A stretch of DNA of 64,000 nt, from NCBI RefSeq assembly GCF_037975245.1, contig NC_092576.1, positions 25,929,611 through 25,993,610 of the forward strand. The letters are read 5' to 3'. Positions 55,201 to 64,000 of this stretch are shown here, piece by piece. The translations under genes were made by a program, and so were the position numbers. This DNA comes from Apostichopus japonicus. Lineage: Eukaryota > Echinodermata > Holothuroidea > Aspidochirotida > Stichopodidae. Under the pieces are notes generated by a model. That model was not told the origin of the DNA, did not search any database, and saw nothing but the letters and a program-made list of their open reading frames with translations. The stretch's first letter is position 1. Each line of letters opens with the position of its first letter.

Positions 55201-57202
55201 AATCCAAAAGAACTTATTTTTTGAGATCTATAAACCACAGACTGCCGTTATCTGCAAAGCTATTTGTTGAATGACTAACATTACTTACTAACCCAACGTT
55301 TAGACTAATGCTCGTTATATCGCACGAGGTAGATATAGGCAACAGGATTATCTGTTTATGATAAAGAGTCATACTGTGTATATTGTAATAAACAAAAACA
55401 GACGAATGCGAGCTTCTGCGTGTTAAAAAAAGTAGGAACTGAACACGTGAAAATATCTGAAAAATAAATTTTCCTCGAGTTGTAGTGACAGATGCAAGGA
55501 ACAGCGGACAGAACATTCGAGTAAACAATTGTAGAGTACAAGCAATATCCTCTGCATTTCTAATCATGTTGGCAGGCACAAAAGTACTTTCCTGCAATGA
55601 CAGGCCATTCTTGTTTGTTTTTACCTTCTTTAATTTGAGAGACATCTTTAATACATATAAAGTACATTACAATTACACACAAAGCTATGCGCTGAACGGC
55701 ATATATTTAAATTTGCTAACCGAATGATTTGATTAAAGTATGTTATATTTAACTAGAAAGAAACAGAGCACCATAATCGCATGTGCATAGTGATCATGCC
55801 ATACTGAATGGTATTATTGTTTTGTTTTCCTTAACTTCAATTTCAACTTTATTCTCAACTTTTCGGCATTTTTTCAGAGCTTCAACTTAATTTTCTTTCA
55901 AATGTTCTTACTGAACTGTCTACTCCACACAGTTTGAATGTTCTAAACACTTCCAGCAATGTTGACGTTTATTATCATCACTCGAAACTTGTTCTTAGCA
56001 ACGGCAACTGCACAAATCTTAACGTTTTGGCTTCAAAAGTTTACGCTTTTTTTGCGTATGTAAATAGTGATGACACAGGACATATCGAAATTTTGACTGT
56101 TCTAGCGGAAAAAGTGGTTCACAATCACTCTTCTTTCTATTAGGACTTTTTTTTATTAGTCAAGACATAGTTGTCATTTTCGTATATTTCTGAGAAATCC
56201 AGGCTAATTGAAGCATTCCCTTCTGGTGTTATTGGTGTATTATTGACTTTTCTGTTAGACGTTTCTGTTTTTTACTGACACTGTAATTTTAACGTAGCAC
56301 CTTACTTGTTTAATAGGTGTAAGTTGATATCCATGCAATAAAATTCGTTCTCATGGGTACACAAGGAGGTTTAAAACGTGAATACGCTGCACTCAGATAC
56401 GTTATTTGACATAAAACATATGCATTTCAATATGACAATGTATGATAACAAACGGTGCTGGAAAATAGAGTTCATGCCAACTGCGTCAGAGATAAACCAA
56501 CATTTACTCACTACATGTAAAGGAACTGTTATCCACCCTCACGGGAGTGAAGATAACCTACCATAGTTACGATTTTGTAGTGGAACTAGCATTCTGAAAT
56601 AGTAACATCATATTGTACTATCAAATATATTAATTGCATCTCATAAAAAATATTACGATTGAGAATTCCATTATTTCTACCTTGTTTATTATCTTTGTTA
56701 ATTACAACCTTACTGATTATAAAGATTTCCCGGCCACGAAAGGGTTTAATTCATTATAGCTCAATGTCATGTAAAAATATTTATCTACGACCTTCGTCTG
56801 TCAGCAGATAAGAAGAAATTTAGTATTTAGAATTCTTCATTAACTTACACGGTCATTTACGATATATTATGAACAGTAAACAAAATAGTATATTTGTCTT
56901 TTGGGGGGTTGTTTACGACATTTATACGATTAAGGTTGTAATGATATTTACTTTCCTCGATTATTGTGTTAATTTATCATAATTTTCTTCCTTTTCTTTT
57001 CATTTCTACCTGAAAGGTTTGATAATTGTTTGTTGCCTCCGTCCTTCGCTTCAGAATCAATTCCCTCGGAGATGAAATCTAGGGACATTAAAGGTATACA
57101 AGTATCGTCAAGTTAGTCAGTGTTCAATTAGTATTTCAGTCTATCAGGTTTTCTCATATATGAGTATTCATTAAATTATTGTATTACTTTTAGCGCGTAC
57201 AC

Positions 57203-57244
<42 letters not shown>

Positions 57245-57265
57245 GTATATGTACATGTATGCATG

Positions 57266-57347
<82 letters not shown>

Positions 57348-58931
57348 TGAATTAAATATAACAGTTCAACAAACATATGTAATCCGTTCTTCTCTGTTGA
57401 TGAATATATCGTATTATATTACGTATTGGTGATTCTCTTGCACACGTTTGTATTTCTGACATCACAGTGTTGTGGAGGAACTACGGTTACAGTCTGAATC
57501 TTCAATCCGGTGCTTGGAAGGTATGTTTGTTTGTACAGTCTTTATTTCCACGTGAACTTGAATGTGCATGATTCCTTTGAAAAAAAAGGAATACTTGCAT
57601 CGAAGTTTTTAACACCACCTTGTAGAGTATAATGAAACAATGGTGGAAGTTACATATTTTAATTTGGAATTGTGATGGACTGTTGATCACATTAAGCAAA
57701 AATATATTTTGTTTTAAATGCAATGTGAAATATTCTTGCTTTATAAATAATTATCTAAATGATACATACGATACCAAACTCATAATTCAATGGATGTTGA
57801 CATATAAGCCACATTACAAACAGTTTATACTACTATAAAGAACGATAGGTACGTACCATTTCAGTAAACAATCTCGTTAACATTAGCAAGCTTCAACGTG
57901 ACATTTGCCATATGCAGCATTTTGCATTGACAGTTTAATATGTAGAATGATCCAACAATAGTCGAAATCTGAGATGTATGTGCTGCTATGAATAAGTTTA
58001 CAGACACTAAGACTGTTACGTGTTTGTATACGTTAATATTATTTCAATCGGGAAAACAATACCGACAAATTAGTCTAAACTTGCGTATGTGTAATGTCCA
58101 CTTAAAAAATGGAAGATTCAAATGCACTTTGAAACTGTGATCAGTCTTTACAGAAGAAACGAAGTCAGATTGCTTTCATTATAGTTCATAAGAATGTATT
58201 TTATGACGAATGAATCAAGGACATACCATAAATTCCCTTCTGGCTACACATTGCCGTACTAAATCAAACAATATGCAGCATATTTAGGAGCCAGACCCAG
58301 ATATGCTAATACCCGAGTGTTAAATATTGGTATTACATTTGGAACAGTATCTTGGCTTGATAAATTACAAGTAACATAAGAAAGCCAGTGTAGATAATAT
58401 AGTTAATGACTAATTAATTTTGAAAAGGCTATAATTCTTAAACCTCTTGTAGTTTAACACACATTTATCCATTACTGTATAAACAGAAAGGAACATCATA
58501 ATAAAAAGTAATTGCTGTTGTTATAAGGCGTACCACATATTGCAGAAACAGGGAATCGTTATTTAGCGGTGAATAAAATATACGTATTTTTTTTTTTAAT
58601 TTTGTTTACTAGTTTTGTGCAAATTTAGATGCCGTTTTACTACTTCAACAATGCAGTTCATTGAGCTCGTTACCGATTGTAACTTTCAAAGTTTATTTCA
58701 TGTTTGGTGATCTGTTTATAGCAAATAAATGACTGGAATCAACTATGAAACATTTTAATTGAGACAAAAAAGCACTATGACATGTTTTTTCCTTATGTGT
58801 CATAATATCAGGTTGATGATGTAGATACAGTGAAGCGTATATGCACAAACCCCGTGATTATTGGCAGAAAATACAGTGAGTTACTACAGAGATGTACTAT
58901 ACAGCTTCTGGAGAACGCATCATACCATGAC
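34178..58931 (+). CDS. NLR-type receptor gene: DED-like, NACHT, LRR modules (8 exons seen)
   Basis: Plus-strand exons with matching phases join into a NOD-like receptor. In order: a short N-terminus, a death-effector-like domain, a NACHT ATPase (Walker [10 protein letters not shown], Walker [13 protein letters not shown]), a helical domain ([12 protein letters not shown]), and LRR-type exons with a repeated LLQR.TIQ.LE.AS element. Echinoderm genomes hold large families of such death-fold/NACHT/LRR genes, thought to be cytosolic immune sensors. Two problems: the NACHT exon needs a +1 frame change near 38250 to reach its only good phase-matching donor, and no stop codon exon was identified, so the 3' end probably lies beyond 58931. 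One Penelope-like relic sits in its longest intron. It may be a pseudogene. Confidence 0.82.
34620..34925 (+). CDS. NLR gene exon 2, death-effector-like domain
   Basis: 306-nt exon after ...ttttcaacag. It encodes a helical ~85-residue death-fold domain: [20 protein letters not shown], then [20 protein letters not shown], then [17 protein letters not shown]. The D-L-L near the C-terminal end and the E-x-L-x-x-L spacing fit a DED better than a CARD, but this is by eye. Donor GAAG|GTACTG at 34925 is weak; reading through it stops after four codons. Confidence 0.72.
34926..37126. other. NLR gene intron 2
   Basis: AT-rich intron with no further exon supported. The open frame that appears to start at 36997 runs into the next exon but is preceded by a good acceptor at 37126, so the first ~43 codons are intronic. 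Confidence 0.5.
37127..38300 (+). CDS. NLR gene exon 3, NACHT domain (probable frameshift near its end)
   Basis: Starts after ...cctatttctcag; AA joins the G of exon 2 to give Glu. It encodes [18 protein letters not shown], Walker [10 protein letters not shown] (~37366-37392), [14 protein letters not shown], Walker [14 protein letters not shown] (~37597-37635), a sensor-like [12 protein letters not shown] (~37700-37735) and a winged-helix region [13 protein letters not shown]. The frame stops at 38259 after IEARMSHL. In the next frame, [15 protein letters not shown] follows (38255-38299) and ends G|GTAAGT in the phase exon 4 needs. Either a small deletion broke the gene, or a GTGAGT at 38256 is used as donor with an exon I did not find. 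Confidence 0.82.
38301..41629. other. NLR gene intron 3
   Basis: AT-rich intron. A 62-codon frame at 38547-38735 has no family resemblance. It includes the ~100-bp tandem repeat described separately. No exon supported. Confidence 0.45.
40610..41135. repeat. Diverged tandem repeat of ~90-130 bp
   Basis: Phrases CACACTGGCCTGT, GTACTTACAAT, AATGAAGGCAGG and AGGGTCACTATTCACTG recur about five times between 40610 and 41135 at irregular spacing. It is intronic. No coding meaning is seen. Confidence 0.8.
41630..41946 (+). CDS. NLR gene exon 4, helical region after NACHT
   Basis: 317-nt exon after ...gattgtag, ending AATCAG|GTAATT in phase 0. It encodes [48 protein letters not shown] and [19 protein letters not shown]. 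The D-L-Q-Y-x-Y-R-F-A-C-G-L wording is characteristic of echinoderm NLR helical regions. The ATG at 41611 precedes the acceptor and is not the start. Confidence 0.82.
41947..44220. other. NLR gene intron 4, left part
   Basis: AT-rich. Only short chance frames and a pyrimidine-rich segment near 43575-43605. No exon supported. Confidence 0.45.
44221..46940 (-). pseudogene. Penelope-like retroelement relic
   Basis: Minus-strand broken reverse transcriptase of the Penelope-like type. From N- to C-terminus: a basic/coiled region (46631-46850), [14 protein letters not shown] (46135-46527), [17 protein letters not shown] (45922-46104), [10 protein letters not shown] and [16 protein letters not shown] (45426-45791), [12 protein letters not shown] and RYRDDILLL (44834-45463), then [17 protein letters not shown] and [14 protein letters not shown] (44521-44715). 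At least one stop (~45810) and several frameshifts break it. No GIY-YIG endonuclease was recognised downstream, so it is either an endonuclease-lacking type or a deletion. It sits antisense in intron 4 of the NLR gene. Confidence 0.85.
46941..54473. other. NLR gene intron 4, right part
   Basis: AT-rich with short chance frames only. A poly(C) run lies near 49580-49592. At 52250-52500 there is a fragment of the GACCTTTGACC-class dispersed repeat. The segment 52165-52250 resembles 15098-15170 in the POLR3B intron. No exon supported. Confidence 0.45.
52165..52560. repeat. Dispersed repeat fragments
   Basis: Left part shares CAGAATGCAAAAA, CATTGTGGTTTCGATG and ATGAATCTGACATAATG with 15098-15170. 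Right part carries CATATGACCTTTGACTTCCA and GGCCTTTGACCTCCATCAAA, the same general class as 10540-11140 and 18297-20990. Non-coding. Confidence 0.6.
54474..54691 (+). CDS. NLR gene exon 5, LRR-region exon
   Basis: 218-nt exon after ...tgccgtcag, phase 0 in and phase 2 out (TC|GTGAGT at 54691). It encodes [60 protein letters not shown]. The pattern of a strand, a helix ([13 protein letters not shown]) and another strand fits the start of an LRR domain in echinoderm NLRs. It joins exon 4 in phase. Confidence 0.8.
54692..57016. other. NLR gene intron 5
   Basis: AT-rich. An open frame around 55879-56143 is in a phase that does not join exon 5 and ends in a stop, so I do not count it. No other exon supported. 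Confidence 0.45.
57017..57093 (+). CDS. NLR gene exon 6, short LRR-region exon
   Basis: 77-nt exon after ...ctacctgaaag. G completes the Ser codon left by exon 5. It encodes [25 protein letters not shown] and leaves in phase 1 (AAAG|GTATAC). D-N-C-L-L-P-P is a typical LRR cysteine-type ending. Found only by phase and motif, being too short for an open-frame search. Confidence 0.68.
57207..57347. repeat. (TA)n microsatellite
   Basis: About 140 bp of almost pure TA/AT dinucleotides, interrupted by a short GTATATGTACATGTATGCAT stretch at ~57239-57260. It lies in the intron between exons 6 and 7. The 75-codon Ile/Tyr frame across it is an artefact. Confidence 0.97.
57468..57520 (+). CDS. NLR gene exon 7, short LRR-region exon
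   Basis: 53-nt exon after ...gacatcacag; TG completes Val from exon 6. It encodes [17 protein letters not shown] and ends AAG|GTATGT in phase 0. A second frame through this stretch is also open, so the call rests on phase agreement with exons 6 and 8. Confidence 0.62.
58812..58931 (+). CDS. NLR gene exon 8, repeat of the pre-LRR element
   Basis: 120-nt exon after ...ataatatcag, phase 0 in and out, ending GAC|GTAAGT. It encodes [20 protein letters not shown] and [20 protein letters not shown]. Its second half repeats the end of exon 4 ([19 protein letters not shown]) and the donor phase is the same. It could open another LRR module, or belong to a second, adjacent NLR gene that has lost its 5' part. 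Confidence 0.72.
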
Positions 58932-61900
58932 GTAAGTCAGTAACTGTGGCCCGCCGTTTGTTCATTATCACAATTATGTGTTATCGGTAAAGTATAGCAA
59001 TACGTGATATAGCATGTGCTTTCATCGTTGATGCACATCCAAGGTAATTTCTATAAAATAACAGGTCGTTTTGGACGTAAAAGTACCATTGTACCGTACA
59101 TGAGCATTAACCGTTTGTCTTACAATAACGGTTGAATGCAGTGTTTAATTGCAGAACGTTATCAAGGAATAGTTGTCTTTAACGATGAACCGTATGATTT
59201 GATATCCATTCCTAAGCCTTTCTCTTAATGTACAATTACATGTTATAACTGTTTTTTTTACAATTGACATACATTTGGACACTGTCCAGTTTGTAATTCT
59301 TAGTGAAGGTGTCACATCCCTTTTGTGGATTATATGGGTAATGGGATGTGATTACTTAATTATGCACAGAATGTGCCTAATAAACATGTTAGTTGCTACA
59401 AATATTGAAGCCCGGCGACATTAGTTCGCGGTCTGCATGTACATACGGTTAAAAACGTAGCTTCGTTTTGCACAAACTGTGTTATATTACGCTTTAGCGC
59501 AGTTGTTCTATCGATAAAAACATTTGTTTTAACAGCTCCCTAATTGATGACGCGCTCAATTTTCTACGCAGGAAAAAAGAAGAATGATTAGCACTTCACT
59601 TGCGATGTGTTTCATTGCATACACTTACTAATGGGGCATATAAATGTGTATGTATCAACACTTGGTTTGACCTCATATTGCAAGTAAACTGTAATAACAC
59701 TATAATACTTACGTTCGCTACTTTGACCGGAACTCAATCACAAACATATTGAGGTTAGTAATCAAACAATTGTTTTTAATTACATGTTTATTATTGCATT
59801 CCACCCTCCGAGAAACTACGTAATGTTTTTTATTTTGTTAAATTACCAACCGATGTCACATTTTTCAAAAACTCAACTGCACTGTTTCATTTAGTAACTC
59901 TAATAAGGGATTAACAATTTAGAAATATTAATCCACTTCTCATAGCCTAGACTATTCGTTATGTCGTCAATTGTAGTAAATCTTCCAATCTTCCTGCTGA
60001 AGGAAGCAGCGCGACCTAAAACAGTCGTATACGCGATCTCAAAACCTTAGCGACTGTAGCAACATCACATTCGAATTTTAACGGTTTGTTCGACAGTAGG
60101 GAGTATATTTCAATCGTTATTTTGTGTGTTTGTGTTTTGTGACCATTACCAAAAAGGGGGCTAATGACGACTCTCCGCTATGAATTAATTATCCGCTGAG
60201 GAGTTCAAAAATCTTGCATGTTTGCACAAGATGGAAACCCATCTTTCCATAGAATACCTTATAAAAAAATCTCTGTCAATGAGGGGCGGCAACATGTAAG
60301 AAATTGCATACACAACAAAGGAGAAATAAATGTCTATCATTACTTATTTGGCGTTATAAGCAATTCTGAGCTTAAATATGAACCGAGAAGGACAACTCGC
60401 TATATAGCGCTTCAGTGAGACGTGCAAAGTGTTGCAAATAGCACGGGGGGGGGGGGGAGGTGGGGCGGCAGTTGTCGGGTACAGTGAACTATATCGTTAG
60501 ACTGCGTGAGTGTTAATTGTACATGACATTATAATCCTCCCACATGGCTCCATGATGCAACCTCTCTTCAGACTAGAAAAGTGCTGATAAACCAAATCCG
60601 ATATGTTTGTCTAGTGTGAAAAAACATCAAAAGTATCGAACATGTATTTTCACTTTTTGCTATACAGAATTGCGCCCTCTGTTACATGAATTGGCGTCAG
60701 AGAAATCTCGCTGAATCCTTTATTATTTTAATGTTTACATCTCACTGGCATTGTCCAGTAAGAAACGTTCTTTCTATACCAGAAATAGAATAATGACTCA
60801 CACATGATCAAAACCGCCAGACTGAAGGAAGGAATCACGATGTCTGAGGGCCTGTGGAGTGGCCTATGCACTGCAGGGGCAGGAATGGAGGAGAACGCAA
60901 AATATTTGCTTTAAAAGCAAGGCATTATACTTGCATGATTTTAAATTGCTCACGAGTTTAGGATACGTTGCTCCCACAATGCATCCTAGTCCAACCTGTC
61001 TCCTTCGGTGCGTTCAAAATACACATACATATAATTATGACAGACATTATTGATAATTTATGAGTGTATACGTATTTGCTGTTTTCGAGGTGTGACATCT
61101 CTTAAAACTATTAATATGAATTCTGACAATTTAATTAGAATGCTCCGAAGATCGATAAATATATACCAGGGACTAGCTATCCACAAAGCATGTACAATTT
61201 ATTTATTTATTCTAAATACGCCCGAAACCGTCCACTGACAATCTTAATTGCGATATTATGATGTACCATGCAGTGGTCATGTATGTAAAGGTCCAACGTT
61301 GTTACACTTTACAGTACTTTTCATTCCTGTACGGAGCTAAAACGAAGGTAGCGAGATTCAATGCATTATTTTGTTTAGAACTTCAAAAAAGATGCCAAAA
61401 TAATATTCTGCAACTTTTGAAACAATGTTGAAGACGTTTCAATTGTTTCGAGTGTACCACACATGCATGTAGTTTATTTATGTACTGTACAATCTAACTT
61501 TTGCAATATCTATGTACAAGAGAGTGATTTTGATTAGCCCTTGATTTGTTCCACTCTCGGGATGGGAAAATAAACACCCATATCCCCCCCCCCCCCCCTC
61601 GGATATAAACTTGGTCCAGGCCCTTAATTACCCGGTAGTTAACAAGGAGTCTGACGATATAAATAGCAGCCATTACAGTCTGCTTTCTTTTGTTTTCTAC
61701 GTTAAGATATAACGGGCAAATCTACGTTTAGATATAATGACGTACATATAGACACCTGATATCACTTACACAGAGTAACGGCGGTACCAATGAACTCGGC
61801 GCACTATCAACTGTGGAACGAGACCCTTGCACTATCCCCTTATTGGAAATCCCCTTGTCTGAAAAATAATGTTTATTGATTTTGTACTGCTTGAAACTAG

Positions 61901-62574
61901 AATGCTCTTTATGACGTAATCCTTCCCAACTATGTGCTGATGACGATATACATACAATTAGTTATCAATAGTATATCAATTCCCGTCATGAAATCAAATT
62001 ACGCAGTCTATCTGGATAGCACAGTAAATTTAAATAAGGCTAAGTCTAGAATCATTATTGGGCAGAGCTCTTTTAAGGGCGCTCTAACCAATTACTACTT
62101 CGACATGTTAATTACATACCTTCACACACTGAATATATGTTATGCCTACTTCAGAGTAAGTCTTCACGGGGTTCCTCTGTGTTCGCCTGAATAGGCATAT
62201 ATGCTAAATGGTTTCCCTTCTTGGTTTTTACATTGTGACCTGACTGTGGCTAAGGATTCATATTTCAGTAAAGCATTAAAGAGGGAACAGGTCGTAGAAA
62301 TTGTAGCCCAGAATTAACTAATCGGCAGATTCCGTCGATTGTTTCTACAGTTTTACTTAATTTTCACTATCGATCGCTTCTCGAATCGCGTATTATTAAT
62401 AACGGGGAAGAAAACTACTGCTAAACCTTTGCAAACATATTTGACTTGTGTAAAAAAATGGAACATTTCCACTTGTGTTATTTCAGAAGTGCGTCCTCTA
62501 TTCAGTAAAGCTCTCCAGCCTCATAATGATTCTGATGTACACGCATGTGGCAGAACTTTTCCTTGTTCAAGGTT
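58932..62574. other. No further exon recognised
   Basis: AT-rich. Poly(G) run near 60445-60457 and poly(C) run near 61585-61598. Open frames at 60218-60418, 60859-61053 and 61934-62194 show no family resemblance. The next module exon expected after exon 8 was not found. Confidence 0.4.
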
Positions 62575-62888
62575 CATACGTATGGCAAGCCGTTTTAACA
62601 TTAAGCTTGCAATTCCACTGAAGTGAAATACGTTTCACTTAGGTGGAATTAATTTCCACTTAAGTGATGTGCATTTCACTTAAGTGAGATCCAATTTCAC
62701 TTAGATGGAATGCATTTCACTTAAGTGGAATGCATTTCACTTAAGTTAAAAGCATTTCACTTAAGTGGTATGCATTTCACTTAAGTGGAATACATTTCAC
62801 TTAAGCGGAATTAAATTCCACTTAAGTGAAGTGTTTTCCACTTGAGTGCATTGTGAGGTAAATGTTAAAACGCCTTGCCATACATACG
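62575..62888. mobile_element. MITE-like element with internal palindrome array
   Basis: Left end CATACGTATGGCAAGCCG + TTTTAACATT (62575-62602) matches the reverse complement of the right end (62861-62888) over ~28 bp with a few mismatches. Between them are ~10 copies of a ~20-bp near-palindrome such as CATTTCACTTAAGTGGAATG, with CTTAAG at each centre. No coding capacity. Clear target-site duplications were not seen. Confidence 0.82.
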
Positions 62889-64000
62889 CCCGCCAGGGGA
62901 GGAATGACCTAAAGAACGTATGCACAGACGCTGTTCAGCATTCTCACCGAATTCTAAGTTTCAAAATTGTAGTGCGTACATCGCAGTTACATTGTGCTAT
63001 AGAGTGACTTTCCTCCAACACCCAGAAATAAAAGACAAATCATAACAGTCTCCGTATGGACCCGACTGAAGCAATGCATTATCCTGATATCCCGTGGTAG
63101 GGAGGGGGCAAGGGTTATGCTATGCTCAATGCTTCAACCCAAATAATTCAAAGTTTATGAAGCCGGTGTTTATATCCTTATAGCATATAAGCTAGGTCCT
63201 GTAGTGTGGTATTTCCTAACAACCGGCACCGCCACATTGTAATATGTAAATTGATAAAATAATATGAAACTTTATAATGAAATTTATTCAAGTTATGAAA
63301 GTTGAGAAATACACCAACTGTTATTACAACAAGCTTCAACTCAGCTTTAACAAATTGTCGCTCTGTACTTCCTCTACCAAAACAAGATTTTTCCTTTCTT
63401 TCACGTGATACTTATTTTATCTAATTGTGTGTTTGTCTATTTTGTATTTCTGAGGGCAGCGAATATAATGAGAATACTGGGCAATAAACCTTACTGCCAC
63501 CAAAGCAGTCAGAACATCTCATTCCCTCCTCCCCACCCCGGACGCGATTTTTTTCCCAAACAGGTTTGCAATTGTGTGTAAATAGTCGCTCATGATTGGT
63601 CTGAAAATTTACGTCATGACAATGGGAACCTTCACTTCGAGGTTATCAAAATGTCTGCATCCATTCGTTGCATCGAAGATATACACGTTCAAAATTACCC
63701 GCAGCTTTTCGTAAATATATGTAGATGTGTTTGGAATTGGTTTAGACACATTGAGCACACTAGTATCGTATGATCTAATTTAATCGAAGATTTCTGTGAA
63801 GGCATTAATCGATAACATCGCACAGTGAAAGTTTCGTACAGGGGTACATAACACATGCGCTGTCGGCCTATATGTATTAAAACTGTGTATAGTAAAGGCT
63901 TCATAATTGACGCATCCCCGTCATTGACGCACCTTCAATTATTATTAGCAACGATACAACAGGCCACTTAAACTTTTTTCAGTCAAGCAGCATTACATAT
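62889..64000. other. No gene recognised at the right edge
   Basis: AT-rich sequence with short chance frames only (longest 69 codons at 63695-63904 on the minus strand). No repeat structure of note. Confidence 0.4.

Noticed and set aside
55879-56143. Possible NLR exon after an AG at ~55877
   Set aside because: Phase does not join exon 5, it ends in a stop, and no LRR pattern is convincing. The exon at 57017 fits instead.
57205-57432. 75-codon Ile/Tyr-rich frame
   Set aside because: Translation of the (TA)n microsatellite.
61934-62194. Possible IPI-type LRR exon after exon 8
   Set aside because: SIPVMKSN is only a weak likeness, the rest does not follow the module pattern, and no clean donor was seen.

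Overview
The window is eukaryotic nuclear DNA: AT-rich, with intron-split genes, many minisatellites, and relics of DIRS-like and Penelope-like retroelements. An echinoderm is the likely source, most probably a sea cucumber. This rests on the NACHT-LRR gene style and the mobile element types, and is inference, not proof. No rRNA, tRNA, CRISPR array or bacterial-type operon was seen.

Left third (about 5.0-18.3 kb, minus strand): 14 consecutive exons encode the C-terminal ~593 residues, stop codon included in the last exon, of the second-largest RNA polymerase III subunit (RPC2/POLR3B). Every splice phase is compatible. The N-terminal half was not found in the window. At five of its 13 visible 5' splice sites the end of the exon plus the start of the intron has been tandemly duplicated, and several of these have grown into large minisatellites (6.2-6.8, 11.6-11.8, 12.8-14.9, 16.3-16.9 and 17.4-18.2 kb). 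A further 28-bp satellite fills most of the last intron, and a 64-bp satellite lies past the 3' end.

Middle (18.3-31.5 kb): a ~400-bp tandem family rich in AGGTCA hexamers (18.3-21.0 kb) is followed by AT-rich DNA without recognisable genes. Next comes a GC-rich nest of at least three broken DIRS-like (tyrosine-recombinase) retrotransposon pieces (24.3-31.0 kb).

Right half (34.2-58.9 kb, plus strand): one large NLR-type immune receptor gene. Its exons encode a death-effector-like domain, a NACHT ATPase, a helical region and LRR-type modules. The phases join into one reading frame, except for a likely frameshift at the end of the NACHT exon. The ~12.5-kb intron before its LRR exons holds a broken Penelope-like element in the opposite orientation (44.2-46.9 kb). 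The last 5 kb has no gene I can support. It contains a ~310-bp inverted-repeat element at 62.6-62.9 kb whose interior is an array of near-palindromes.

POLR3B is a housekeeping gene (tRNA, 5S and other Pol III transcription). The NLR gene is an innate immune sensor candidate. They are unrelated neighbours facing away from each other, separated by the mobile-element nest.
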